DNA from: Alphaproteobacteria bacterium
Lineage (GTDB): Bacteria; Pseudomonadota; Alphaproteobacteria; Reyranellales; Reyranellaceae
DNA length: 64,000 nt
Assembly: GCA_017307275.1 (NCBI GenBank)
Contig: JAFKFK010000011.1
Span: 140,011-204,010, forward strand
Reading direction: 5' to 3'
In this document: in pieces, positions 15,978 through 25,799 of the stretch
Layout: each line of letters opens with the position of its first letter
How positions within the stretch are numbered: the first letter of the stretch is position 1
Notes under the pieces: generated by a model
The model's input: only the letters and a program-made list of their open reading frames with translations
What the model was told of the DNA's origin: nothing
Database searches by the model: none
Position numbers and translations under genes: made by a program

Positions 15978-17213
15978 TCAGCCCTTCACGAACGGGCACT
16001 TGCCGTCCTTCATCGGACGATAGGCTTCGTTGCCCGGCACCGTGGCGATCAGCTTGTAGATGTCGTCCTTGCTCTTGGACTCGGCCGGCGTCTTGACCTG
16101 GAACAGGTACATGTCGCGCTCCAGGCGACCGTCCTCGCGCAGCTTGCCGTTCTTGGTCATGACGTCGTTGACCGGGATTTCCCGCATCTTCGCCATCACG
16201 GCCTTCGCATCGTCGGTGCCGGCGGCCTGCACGGCCTTGAGGTAGTGCAGGGTCGAGCTGTAGACGCCGACCGTCAGCATGCTGGGGATCTTGTCCTTCT
16301 TGGCGCGGAAGCGCTTGGTCCAGGCGCGGGTCTCGTCGTTGAGGTCCCAGTAGAACGACTCGGTGAGCACCAGGCCCTGCGCCACCGGCAGGGTGAGCGC
16401 CGCGACGTCGGTCGAGAAGACGAGGAGACCGGCGAGGCGTTGGCCGCTCTTGGTGATGCCGAACTCACCGGCCTGCTTGATCGAGTTGATCGTGTCCTGG
16501 CCGGCGTTGGCGAGGCCGATGACCTTGGCCTTGGAAGCCTGGGCCTGCAGCAGGAACGACGAGAAGTCCTGCGTGCTGAGCGGATGTCTGACACCGCCCA
16601 GGACCTTGCCGCCCGCCGCCTGCACGACTGCCGTCACGTCGCGCTCCAGCGCGTGACCGAAGGCGTAATCGGCGGTGAGGAAGTACCAGGAATCGCCGCC
16701 ATCCTTCACGACGGCGCCGCCGGTCACCTTGGCCAGCGAGTAGGTGTCGTACACCCAGTGTGCACCGGTCTCCGAGCAGGACGGCCCGGTGAGGTCGGCC
16801 GACGCGGCGCCGGTGTTGATGTCGATCATGCCCTTTTCCTGGGCAATCTTGCGCACGGCCAGCGCCACCGAGGACGTGCCGATGCCGGTGATCATCTTCA
16901 CGCCGTCGACGTCGTACCACTTGCGGGCGATCGCCGCGCCGACGTCGGGCTTGGTCTGATGGTCGGCCTGTAGGATTTCGATCGGGCGGCCGAGAACCTT
17001 GCCGCCGAAATCGTCGATCGCCATCTGCATCGCTTCGACTTCACCCTGTGTGAGGTCGCCGTAGACGCCGGAGAAGCCTTCCATCACGCCAATTTTGAGC
17101 GGGGCAGGCGCCTGGGCCTGTGCAACGGCAACGAGGCCGGCAACGGTCGCGGCAATGGCTGCCGTCACCACGCCGGCATACCGGATGGTTTTACTAAAAC
17201 GCATAGTCTTCAT
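15978..17213 (-). CDS. ABC transporter substrate-binding protein, LivK/family 6 type
   Basis: A 411-residue periplasmic receptor. A long signal peptide ends at VAVAQAQA, followed by PLKIGVMEGFSGVYGDLTQGEVEAMQMAIDDFGGKVLGRPIEIL, the family 6 start. Later come TGIGTSSVALAVRKIAQEKGM and DSWYFLTADYAFGHALERD. Receptors of this type bind branched-chain amino acids, amides, or aromatic acids. A plausible partner is the livGFHM set at 19.1-22.4 kb. A GGGAGGA site almost touches the first ATG (17213), so the in-frame ATG at 17204 may be the real start. Confidence 0.92.
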   Translation of the reverse strand: MKTMRFSKTIRYAGVVTAAIAATVAGLVAVAQAQAPAPLKIGVMEGFSGVYGDLTQGEVEAMQMAIDDFGGKVLGRPIEILQADHQTKPDVGAAIARKWYDVDGVKMITGIGTSSVALAVRKIAQEKGMIDINTGAASADLTGPSCSETGAHWVYDTYSLAKVTGGAVVKDGGDSWYFLTADYAFGHALERDVTAVVQAAGGKVLGGVRHPLSTQDFSSFLLQAQASKAKVIGLANAGQDTINSIKQAGEFGITKSGQRLAGLLVFSTDVAALTLPVAQGLVLTESFYWDLNDETRAWTKRFRAKKDKIPSMLTVGVYSSTLHYLKAVQAAGTDDAKAVMAKMREIPVNDVMTKNGKLREDGRLERDMYLFQVKTPAESKSKDDIYKLIATVPGNEAYRPMKDGKCPFVKG

Positions 17214-17306
17214 TCCTCCCTGATGCGGTCTCCCCGCAGAAGGCCGAAACCTTAGCGTCGGTCCGATGGGGGCGCCAGCCCGCCGCTTTGATGTCGGGGA
17301 TGATGC

Positions 17307-18980
17307 TCATGGAGGAAGTATCGCAGGCGCGCGACTGACCACAATCCAGCTCTGCGTCTCCCGGCGCATCGGAAAATGATTAGCGAGATAAGCGCCATAC
17401 TTGGCGCGCGCCGCGGCAGTTCCCGGGCTGTAACTCGAGAACTTCGGGATCAGCACATGATCGACATCGGCGAACAAGGCCTCGGGTGATTGCATCGGCA
17501 TGCCGGCGCCGGACCACAAGGTCTCGCCGCGCGGGGGGCGCCAGCCGAGCATGAAGGGCAGGGGGTTGACCTGATCGAGAATGGCGACGCCGCCTGGTCG
17601 ATAGCGGGGCTCTGCCAGCAGCGCGGCGGCTTCCGTGATCGTTTCGATATACTCGTACTGCGAGAGTTCGTAGCGCGGCTGGATCGCCCGAGTTCGATTG
17701 AGCAGCGGCTCTTTCGTGTGCCCCGCGGCGAAGGCTGCCAGCAATCCTTCGCGCTCTGCGGGTACGGCCAATCCGCGGAGGTTGGTGTCGTCGACCACGA
17801 GCAGACATTGTTCGCAGCCGGTCTTGAGATGATAGCCCACCAGGCTGAGCGCCGAAGTGCCAATCGACAGCAATGGAAAGATCAGGAGAGCCCCGAGGAG
17901 CAGCGGCGCTGCGCGCTGCTGGCGGAGTTGATCGACGAAGAGAAAGGCGATCACGATGGCGAGCGGCATGCCGTACGGCTGCGCGTTCTGCGTCAGCAGG
18001 AAGGCGCCTGCGGCCAGCAGGAAGGCCGTTGCGAGGGGAAGCTGCAGCGGCGCGCGGCCACTCCACCACATCCACGCTGCGACGACGAAGGCCACGATGT
18101 AAGCGGCATAGCTGTCGGCGTAGGCGAAGAAGTTCATCAAGTGATTTTCGAGACTGTCGCGTACGCCGCCCGACTGCACCGCCCCCAGGACATCGGCCAG
18201 ATAGGCGTGATTGTACGGTGCGACCGCGTTCAGGGCCGTTACGCCGCCGACCGTCACCCAGATGCGCCATTGGTCGCGAATGTGCGGGGAGACAAGAAGG
18301 GCGAACGCGACGGCTCCGAGGCCGACCACGAAGTAAGTCACCTTGAGGTAGTAGAGCGCCGTCAGCAGAAGGCCGGCAGCGATTGCTTCGATCAAGTCAC
18401 CGCCACGCCCGGTACGCGATGGCACGAAGAGAAGCAGGGAAAGAATGGAGATCGCACCCCACCCGTACCGGTTGTACGACATAGCAAACGAATAGGCAGT
18501 CGGCAGGTCGCCGATGTTCGCGGGCCTGAGGGCAAGCAGGCACACGAAGACGACAAAGATCACGGCGGGCACCAGCGGCAGGCGTCGCCACGCAACGATC
18601 ACAGCCGCTGTGAAGAGGAACGATGTGATGATGGTCACGCCCACCAGAAAGGCGTGTGGCGTCGGTCCGGCGATCGAGAAGCCGAGAGCGGTCAGGAGGA
18701 AATTCAGCTCGCCGACCGGATCGTGGAAGTCGACATGTGCAACGTGACCGTAATGTAGATGCCAAGCACCCGAGAGATTGAACAGGAGATCCCAGCTCAT
18801 CTCGCGCGACAGCAGCCGATCGGGCGACAGCAACGCCCAGATGGCGACGACCACCGGCACCCCTGCCGCGACCGAAAGTTTCGCGAGCGATGCGCTCGCC
18901 GTCATCAGCCCTGCTGCAACCTCGTCTGCCGGCGTCTGCAGGGAGGCGGTTTCGGGCTTGCTCGCGACGAGGTTGTCCAT
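17307..18980 (-). CDS. Polytopic membrane protein, GT-C glycosyltransferase-like
   Basis: A 557-residue protein with about 10-12 hydrophobic segments in the first 400 residues and a soluble C-terminal domain of about 150. After the first membrane segment comes WDLLFNLSGAWHLHYGHVAHVDFHDPVGELNFLLTALG, resembling the first external loop of GT-C glycosyltransferases, where acidic residues act in catalysis. A pair of cysteines (KTGCEQCLLV) opens the soluble part. The ATG at 18980 is chosen because upstream residues are not protein-like. I do not recognise an exact family; O-antigen or lipid-linked sugar transfer is only a guess. It lies between the LivK gene and livGFHM, yet nothing in it suggests a transport role. 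Confidence 0.6.
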   Translation of the reverse strand: MDNLVASKPETASLQTPADEVAAGLMTASASLAKLSVAAGVPVVVAIWALLSPDRLLSREMSWDLLFNLSGAWHLHYGHVAHVDFHDPVGELNFLLTALGFSIAGPTPHAFLVGVTIITSFLFTAAVIVAWRRLPLVPAVIFVVFVCLLALRPANIGDLPTAYSFAMSYNRYGWGAISILSLLLFVPSRTGRGGDLIEAIAAGLLLTALYYLKVTYFVVGLGAVAFALLVSPHIRDQWRIWVTVGGVTALNAVAPYNHAYLADVLGAVQSGGVRDSLENHLMNFFAYADSYAAYIVAFVVAAWMWWSGRAPLQLPLATAFLLAAGAFLLTQNAQPYGMPLAIVIAFLFVDQLRQQRAAPLLLGALLIFPLLSIGTSALSLVGYHLKTGCEQCLLVVDDTNLRGLAVPAEREGLLAAFAAGHTKEPLLNRTRAIQPRYELSQYEYIETITEAAALLAEPRYRPGGVAILDQVNPLPFMLGWRPPRGETLWSGAGMPMQSPEALFADVDHVLIPKFSSYSPGTAAARAKYGAYLANHFPMRRETQSWIVVSRAPAILPP

Positions 18981-19074
18981 CGTTCTGGTTGATCCCTCAC
19001 CCGTATACCTGCCTAGCACGCAGGCAGTGGGAGGCGTGGTGATCATTCTGGGGTTTGGACAGCCCGGCGGCCGC

Positions 19075-19104
19075 TGGACAGGCCGTGCCAATTCCGTGTT
19101 ATAG
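19075..19104 (+). promoter_or_regulatory. Possible sigma-70 promoter of livGFHM
   Basis: TGGACA at 19075-19080 and TTATAG at 19099-19104 with an 18-base spacer, about 20 nt upstream of the livG-like start. The match is moderate and unsupported by other evidence. Confidence 0.3.
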
Positions 19105-19124
19105 GCAGCCTACCGGGAGGACTG

Positions 19125-19872
19125 GTGAAAGAAGAAACAATACTAGAGGCCGAAGGTCTCACTAAAGAGTTCAAGGGCTTTGTGGCCGTCAAGAATGTCC
19201 GCTTGCGCGTGCGTCGTCATACGATCCACGCGCTCATCGGGCCGAATGGCGCGGGCAAGACCACTTGTTTCAACCTTCTAACGCACTTCCTGTCCCCGAC
19301 GGCGGGGCAGATCCACTTCAACGGACGGAACATCACCGGCAGCTCGCCGGCCGCGATCGCGCGGATGGGGCTGGCAAGGTCGTTCCAGATTTCCGCGGTG
19401 TTCCCGCATCTGTCGGTCCGCGAGAACGTTCGCGTCGCCCTGCAGCGCAAGCTCGGCAATTCCTTCCACTTCTGGCGTTCCGAGCGGGTCCTGAACAACC
19501 TCGATCAGCGCGCTCTCGAACTGGTCGAAGCGGTGGGCCTCAGCGCTTTCGCCGAACTGCCCGCTGTGGAGCTGCCTTACGGCCGCAAGCGCGCCCTCGA
19601 GATCGCCACCACCCTGGCGCTCGAGCCCGAGATGATGCTGCTCGACGAGCCGATGGCCGGCCTCGGGCAGGAGGACATCAAGCGCATCGCCGCCCTGATC
19701 CGAACCGTCGCGAAGGACCGCACCGTTTTGATGGTCGAGCACAACATGTCCGTGGTTGCTGATCTTTCCGACACCATCACCGTGCTGGCGCGCGGCGAGG
19801 TGCTGGCGGAAGGGCCTTATGCCGCGGTCTCGAAGGATCCGGCCGTGGTCGAGGCTTATGTTGGTACCGGTC

Positions 19873-19880
<8 letters not shown>
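19125..19880 (+). CDS. livG: Branched-chain amino acid-type ABC transporter ATPase (LivG)
   Basis: A 251-residue ATP-binding subunit. Walker A is GPNGAGKTT, the signature region reads LPYGRKRALEIATTLALEPEMMLLDEP (Walker B), and the switch His lies in VLMVEHNMSVVADLSD. The insertion after Walker A (SFQISAVFPHLSVRENVRVALQ) is typical of LivG. The start is GTG at 19125 with GGGAGGA just upstream. It overlaps the livF-like gene by 8 nt. The signature loop has PYGRKRALEI where many LivG proteins have SYGQQRRLEI. Solutes of this family range from Leu/Ile/Val to amides and aromatic acids. Confidence 0.93.
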
Positions 19881-20577
<697 letters not shown>

Positions 20578-20584
20578 GGATTTC

Positions 20585-21466
20585 ATGTTCGAACTTCTCG
20601 GCATTCCGCCCCAGGCACTGTTCGGCCAGCTCCTGCTTGGCCTGATCAACGGCGCCTTCTACGCCATGCTCAGTCTCGGCCTTGCCGTGATCTTCGGCAT
20701 GCTGAACGTCATCAACTTCACGCACGGCGCCCAGTACATGATGGGCGCCTTCGCCGCGTGGCTGCTGCTCGGCTACCTCGATGTGCCGTTCTGGGCCTCG
20801 CTGGCGCTGGCGCCGGTGATCGTCGGCCTGATCGGCATCGTGCTCGAAAAGCTGCTGCTGAAACGCATCTATCATCTCGACCATCTCTACGGCTTCCTGC
20901 TGACCTTCGGCATGGCTCTGGTCATCGAGGGATTGTTCCAGCTCCAGTGGGGGTCGTCGGGCGCGCCTTATCCCAACCCGATCCCGGGCGGCTACAATCT
21001 CGGCTTCATGTTCCTGCCGACCTATCGCGGCTTCGTCGTCCTGGCGGCGCTCGTGATCTGCCTCGCCACCTGGTACGGCATCGAGCGTACCAAGCTCGGC
21101 GCCTACCTGCGGGCTGCGACCGAGAATCCGACCCTGGTGCGCGCCTTCGGCATCAACGTGCCGCGCCTGATCACCCTGACCTACGGCCTGGGCGTCGCGC
21201 TCGCGGCCCTGGCGGGCGTGCTCGCCGCGCCCATCCAGCAGGTCTCGGCGCTGATGGGCACCAACCTCGTGCTCGTGGTCTTCGCGGTCGTCGTGATCGG
21301 CGGCATGGGCTCGATCATGGGGTCGATCGTCACGGGCTTCGGGCTCGGCATGATCGAAGGCCTGACCAAGGTCTTCTATCCCCCGGCCTCCAACACGGTG
21401 ATCTTCGTCGTCATGGCGATCGTTCTGCTGGTCAAGCCGGCCGGCCTTTTCGGGCAGACCAAATGA
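20585..21466 (+). CDS. livH: Branched-chain amino acid-type ABC permease (LivH)
   Basis: A 293-residue inner-membrane permease with about eight helices. LLGLINGAFYAMLSLGLAVIFGMLNVINFTHGAQYMMGAF is the classic LivH start and GIERTKLGAYLRAATENPTLVRAFGINV the coupling loop. It lies 7 nt after livF. It ends in ATGA, overlapping livM by 4 nt. Confidence 0.95.
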   Translation: MFELLGIPPQALFGQLLLGLINGAFYAMLSLGLAVIFGMLNVINFTHGAQYMMGAFAAWLLLGYLDVPFWASLALAPVIVGLIGIVLEKLLLKRIYHLDHLYGFLLTFGMALVIEGLFQLQWGSSGAPYPNPIPGGYNLGFMFLPTYRGFVVLAALVICLATWYGIERTKLGAYLRAATENPTLVRAFGINVPRLITLTYGLGVALAALAGVLAAPIQQVSALMGTNLVLVVFAVVVIGGMGSIMGSIVTGFGLGMIEGLTKVFYPPASNTVIFVVMAIVLLVKPAGLFGQTK

Positions 21467-22404
21467 CCTCGCAGCGCGTCGGTTACGCCATCCTGATCAT
21501 CCTGGCGCTGGTCGCGCCGGCGATCGCCTATCCCGTCTTCCTGATGAAGGCGCTGTGCTTCGCGTTGTTCGCCTGCGCTTTCAATCTGCTGCTGGGCTAT
21601 GCCGGCCTCATGAGCTTCGGCCATGCCATGTTCTTCGGCATGGCGGGCTACTTCTATGGCCACGTCGTCAAGGCATGGGACATGTCGCCGGAAATCGGCC
21701 TGCTCGCCGGCGTGGCCGGGGCAGCCGCCCTTGGCCTGGTGACCGGCGCCTTGGCCATCCGGCGGCAGGGCATCTACTTCGCGATGATCACGCTGGCCTT
21801 TGCGCAGATGGTCTATTTCTTCTGCGTGCAGGCCCCCTTCACCGGTGGCGAGGACGGGCTGCAGGGCATTCCACGCAAGGCGCTGCTGGGTGGGTTGATT
21901 CCGACCAAGAACGACCTCGTCCTCTACTACGTCGTGCTGGCGATCTTCCTGTTTGGCTATGCCGCGATCTACCGCTTCATTCACTCGCCGTTCGGCCAGG
22001 TCCTGAAGGCGATCCGCGACAACGAACAGCGCGCCGTGTCGCTGGGCTACGAGGCCGACCGCTACAAGCTGCTGGCCTTCGTCCTCTCGGCGGCACTGGC
22101 CGGGCTGGCGGGCGCCACCAAAGCGATGGTGCAGCAGTTCGCCACGCTGACCGACGTTGCCGCTTCGACCTCAGGCGAGGTCGTGCTGATGGCGCTCGTC
22201 GGCGGCCTTGGCACCATCATCGGGCCGGTGGTCGGCGCCTTCATCATCATCACCATGCAGAACTATCTGGCGGGCTTCGGCCAGTTCGTGCTGGTCATCC
22301 AGGGCGCCATCTTCGTCGTGATCGTGCTGGCCTTCCGCAAGGGCGTGGTGGGCGAGTTCGCGGAATGGTGGAGACGTCGACGCTCCACCACGAAGCCGAC
22401 CTAG
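21463..22404 (+). CDS. livM: Branched-chain amino acid-type ABC permease (LivM)
   Basis: A 313-residue permease. FALFACAFNLLLGYAGLMSFGHAMFFGMAGYFYGHVV and SPFGQVLKAIRDNEQRAVSLGYEADRYKLLAFVLSAALAGLAGA are diagnostic of LivM. It starts in the ATGA overlap with livH and ends 6 nt from the convergent small membrane gene. The operon has no receptor gene of its own; the LivK-type gene at 15978 is the nearest candidate. Confidence 0.95.
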   Translation: MTSQRVGYAILIILALVAPAIAYPVFLMKALCFALFACAFNLLLGYAGLMSFGHAMFFGMAGYFYGHVVKAWDMSPEIGLLAGVAGAAALGLVTGALAIRRQGIYFAMITLAFAQMVYFFCVQAPFTGGEDGLQGIPRKALLGGLIPTKNDLVLYYVVLAIFLFGYAAIYRFIHSPFGQVLKAIRDNEQRAVSLGYEADRYKLLAFVLSAALAGLAGATKAMVQQFATLTDVAASTSGEVVLMALVGGLGTIIGPVVGAFIIITMQNYLAGFGQFVLVIQGAIFVVIVLAFRKGVVGEFAEWWRRRRSTTKPT

Positions 22405-22410
22405 GCTCGG

Positions 22411-22629
22411 TCAGCGCGGCGCGATGACCTCGGCGCAGTTGGTCGCCTTGGTCATCAGGCAGTCCTGCAGCGCCGAGACGTCTTTCAGCCTGCCGGTCAG
22501 CAGGACACAGGCAATCAACAGGGCCGCGACGACGGCGAGGGCGATCAGGCTGCCGGTGCGTCGCGCCGTTTCGCGCTCGTCGTCGCTCTGTTCGAGATAC
22601 TCTTCGCGCTCGTAGCGATTGTCCGCCAT
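22411..22629 (-). CDS. Tiny single-span membrane protein behind the RND pump
   Basis: A 72-residue protein: a charged start (MADNRYEREEYLEQSDDERETARR), one membrane helix (SLIALAVVAALLIACVLL) and a short tail with two cysteines (LQDCLMTKATNCAEV). The ATG at 22629 lies 7 nt after the stop of the RND pump gene, so cotranscription is likely. No family recognised. Its size, topology and position recall small efflux-pump partners such as AcrZ, but there is no sequence evidence for that role. Confidence 0.65.
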   Translation of the reverse strand: MADNRYEREEYLEQSDDERETARRTGSLIALAVVAALLIACVLLTGRLKDVSALQDCLMTKATNCAEVIAPR

Positions 22630-22636
22630 GGCGGCC

Positions 22637-25600
22637 TCACTCGGCAGCACGCACGTCGGACGACGGCGCCGGAGCTGTCAGGGCCGGAATGGCGGCGGGC
22701 ACTTCACCGGCCGGCCGCGGGCGCCGGCCACCCAGCCAATGCGCAAACCGGTCGAGGTAGAGGTAGATCACTGGCGTCGTGTAAAGCGTCAGCCATTGCG
22801 AGACGAGCAGGCCGCCGACGATCGCGATGCCGAGCGGCCGGCGCAGCTCCGAGCCGGCGCCGCTGCCGATGGCCAGCGGCAGGCCGCCGCCGATCGCGGC
22901 AAAGGTCGTCATCATGATCGGCCGGAAACGCAGCAGGCAGGCCTCGTGGATCGCTTCGAGCGGGCTCTTGCCACGGTCGCGCTCCGCCTCCAGGGCGAAG
23001 TCGATCATCATGATCGCGTTCTTCTTCACGATGCCGATCAACAGGATGATGCCGATCAGGGCGATGACGCTGAGATCGTAGTGGAACACCATCAGCATGA
23101 GCAGCGCACCGACGCCGGCCGACGGCAACGCCGACAGGATGGTGATGGGGTGCACGTAACTCTCGTAGAGCATGCCCAGCACGATGTAGACCGCGAGGAT
23201 CGCCGCCGCGATCAGGAGCGGTGTCGAGGACAGCGACGACTGGAAGGCCTGCGCCGTACCCTGGAAGGAGCCATCGAGGGTAATCGGCGTATGCAGTTCG
23301 GCCTGCATCGCCTGGATCTTGGCGACGGCCTGACCGAGCGCCACGCCCGGTGCCAGATTGAACGACAGCGTCACCGCCGGAAACTGCCCCTGATGATTGA
23401 CGGTGAGGGGCGCCACCTTCTTGGTGAAGCGCGCTACGGTGCTGAGCGGCACCTGCACGCCGTTGGGGCCGGGGATGTAGATCCGCGACAGGGCGCTCGG
23501 GTCCGACTGGAAGGAGGGCATCACTTCCAGCACGACCTTGTACTGGGTGGCGGAGCTGTAGATCGTCGCGACCTGGCGCTGGCCGAAGGCGTCGTAGAGC
23601 GTCTGGTCGATCGCCGACAGCGACAGGCCGAGGCGCGAAGCCGTGTCGCGGTCGATGTCGATGGAGATGTGCGGTGCTGCGATCTGCTGGTCGGACGTGA
23701 CGTCCTGCAACTCGGGGAGTTTCGCCATACGCTCCTCGATGATCGGCGCCCAATGGTTCAGCTCTGCCGAGTCGGTCGAGGTCAGCGTGTACTGAAACTC
23801 CGTCTTGCTGAGACGGCCGCCGACATTGATGTCCTGTCCCGCCTGCATGAAGAACTTCACGCCCGGGATGGTTGCAACCTTGGGGCGCAGCCGCTGAATG
23901 ACCTCCTGTGCCGAGGCGCTGCGATCGGCGAAGGGCTTCAACTGAATGAACATGCGCGCCGTGTTTTCGGACGAGTTGCCGCCCGTCGAACCCACAAAGC
24001 CGACGACGCCGGAGACCGCCGGATCCTTCTGGATGATCGCCGAAAGCTGTTCCTGCAGATCGGCCATGGCGGCGAAGGAGATGTCCTGCCGTGCCTCGGC
24101 CTGGCCAAAGATGAAGCCGGTGTCCTGCTCGGGAAAGAACCCCTTGGGGATCACGACGTAGAGATAGCCGGTCACGAAGATCAGGACGATCGTCGAGAGC
24201 AGCGTCGGCAGCCGGTGTCGCAGCACCCATTGCAAGGTGCGGTCGTAGCCGCGCAGGACGGCGTCGAACGCATCCTCGCACATCTGGTCGAGGCGGCCGC
24301 GCTTGTGTCCCGTCTGGCGCTTGAGGAACTGCGCGCACATCACCGGCGTCAGGGTGAGCGACACGAAGGCCGACATGATGACGGCCACGGTGACGGTGAC
24401 GGCGAACTCGCGGAACAGGCGGCCGACGATGCCGCCCATAAAGAGCAGCGGAATAAACACCGCGATCAGCGAGAAGGTGATCGACACGATGGTGAAGCCG
24501 ATCTGGCCTGCACCCTTGATGGCAGCATCGAACGGCCGTTCGCCTTCCTCGATGTAGCGGACGATGTTCTCGATCATGACGATCGCGTCGTCGACCACGA
24601 AGCCGACGGCGATGGTGAGGCCCATCAGCGACAGGTTGTCGATGCTGTAGTCGAACAGATACATCACGCCAAATGTGCCGATCAGGGACAGCGGCACGGT
24701 GATGCTGGGAATGATCGTCGCCCACATGTGGCGCAGGAAGAGGAAGATCACCATCACCACCAGGCCGACGGTCAGCACCAGGGTGAACTCGACGTCCCGC
24801 ACGGAATCACGGATCGACTGCGACCGGTCGGAGACCAGATCAACATGCACGGCCTGCGGCACCGAGGCGAGCAGACGCGGCATCATCGCCTTGATCGAGT
24901 CGACGATCTCCACGGTGTTGGCGCCGGGCTGGCGGAAGATCAGGAGAAGCTCGGAGCGGCCGCCGTTGAACCAGGCGCCGTTGCGCGGTGACTTCGTGGC
25001 GTCGATCACATCGCCGATGTCCTGCAGCTTGACCGGCGCGCCGTTGCGGTAGGCGACGATGATCTGGCGATAGGTCGAGGCCTGGAAGAGCTGGTCGTTG
25101 GTGTCGAGGGTGAACGACTGGTGGCTGTTCTCGATATTGCCCTTGGCCTGGTTGAGCGTGGCGCCGGTGATGGCGGCGCGCACGTCCTCCAGCCCGATGC
25201 CATGGGCGGCGAGCGCCGCCGGATTGGCCTGGACGCGAACCGCGAAGTCCTGCTGACCGGCCACCAGTACCTGCGATACGCCCGGTACGGCCGAGATCTT
25301 CTGCGCCAGGATCGTGTAGGCATAGTCGTCGACCTTGTAGATCGGCAGGTCCTCGGAGTGGACGGCATAGATCAGCACGGCGCGGTCGGCCGGGTTCACC
25401 TTGCGGTAGGTCGGCGGGTTGGGCAGGTCCTTGGGCAGAAGGCCGCTGGCAGCATTGATGGCGGTCTGCACGTCGGTGGCCGCGCCGTCGATGTTGCGGC
25501 CGAGATTGAACTGAAGGGTGATCGAGGTCGTGCCGAGACCACTGGTCGAGTTCATCGACGCGAGCCCGGGAATAGCCGCGAACTGCTGCTCGAGAGGTGT

Positions 25601-25792
25601 CGCGACCGACGAGGCCATGGTCTCCGGGCTGGCGCCGGGCAACGTTGCCGATACGGTGATCGTTGGAAAATCGACATTGGGCAAAGCGGAGACCGGCAGG
25701 AGGCCGTAGGTCGCGATGCCGAAGACGAGCAGCCCCAGCATCATCAGCGATGTTGCGATCGGGCGGCGGATGAAGGTGCCGGAGATATTCAT
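22637..25792 (-). CDS. RND efflux pump, inner-membrane transporter (MdtB/AcrB family)
   Basis: A 1051-residue proton-driven exporter. The start MNISGTFIRRPIATSLMMLGLLVFGIATYGLLPVSALPNVDFPTI is typical of the MdtBC/MexF side of the HAE1 family. Helix 4 carries the proton-relay pair in GFVVDDAIVMIENI, and the conserved lysine is in KKNAIMMIDFALEAERDRGKSPLEAI. Two large periplasmic loops are intact. The ATG at 25792 is 7 nt after the adaptor stop. No outer-membrane channel gene is adjacent, so a shared TolC/OprM-like protein is probably used. Substrates are unknown. Confidence 0.95.
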   Translation of the reverse strand: MNISGTFIRRPIATSLMMLGLLVFGIATYGLLPVSALPNVDFPTITVSATLPGASPETMASSVATPLEQQFAAIPGLASMNSTSGLGTTSITLQFNLGRNIDGAATDVQTAINAASGLLPKDLPNPPTYRKVNPADRAVLIYAVHSEDLPIYKVDDYAYTILAQKISAVPGVSQVLVAGQQDFAVRVQANPAALAAHGIGLEDVRAAITGATLNQAKGNIENSHQSFTLDTNDQLFQASTYRQIIVAYRNGAPVKLQDIGDVIDATKSPRNGAWFNGGRSELLLIFRQPGANTVEIVDSIKAMMPRLLASVPQAVHVDLVSDRSQSIRDSVRDVEFTLVLTVGLVVMVIFLFLRHMWATIIPSITVPLSLIGTFGVMYLFDYSIDNLSLMGLTIAVGFVVDDAIVMIENIVRYIEEGERPFDAAIKGAGQIGFTIVSITFSLIAVFIPLLFMGGIVGRLFREFAVTVTVAVIMSAFVSLTLTPVMCAQFLKRQTGHKRGRLDQMCEDAFDAVLRGYDRTLQWVLRHRLPTLLSTIVLIFVTGYLYVVIPKGFFPEQDTGFIFGQAEARQDISFAAMADLQEQLSAIIQKDPAVSGVVGFVGSTGGNSSENTARMFIQLKPFADRSASAQEVIQRLRPKVATIPGVKFFMQAGQDINVGGRLSKTEFQYTLTSTDSAELNHWAPIIEERMAKLPELQDVTSDQQIAAPHISIDIDRDTASRLGLSLSAIDQTLYDAFGQRQVATIYSSATQYKVVLEVMPSFQSDPSALSRIYIPGPNGVQVPLSTVARFTKKVAPLTVNHQGQFPAVTLSFNLAPGVALGQAVAKIQAMQAELHTPITLDGSFQGTAQAFQSSLSSTPLLIAAAILAVYIVLGMLYESYVHPITILSALPSAGVGALLMLMVFHYDLSVIALIGIILLIGIVKKNAIMMIDFALEAERDRGKSPLEAIHEACLLRFRPIMMTTFAAIGGGLPLAIGSGAGSELRRPLGIAIVGGLLVSQWLTLYTTPVIYLYLDRFAHWLGGRRPRPAGEVPAAIPALTAPAPSSDVRAAE

Positions 25793-25799
25793 GAGGCCA

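Noticed and set aside
22619..24991. 790-codon open frame on the plus strand
   Set aside because: Antisense to the RND transporter gene; the translation is Asp/His/Arg-rich noise.
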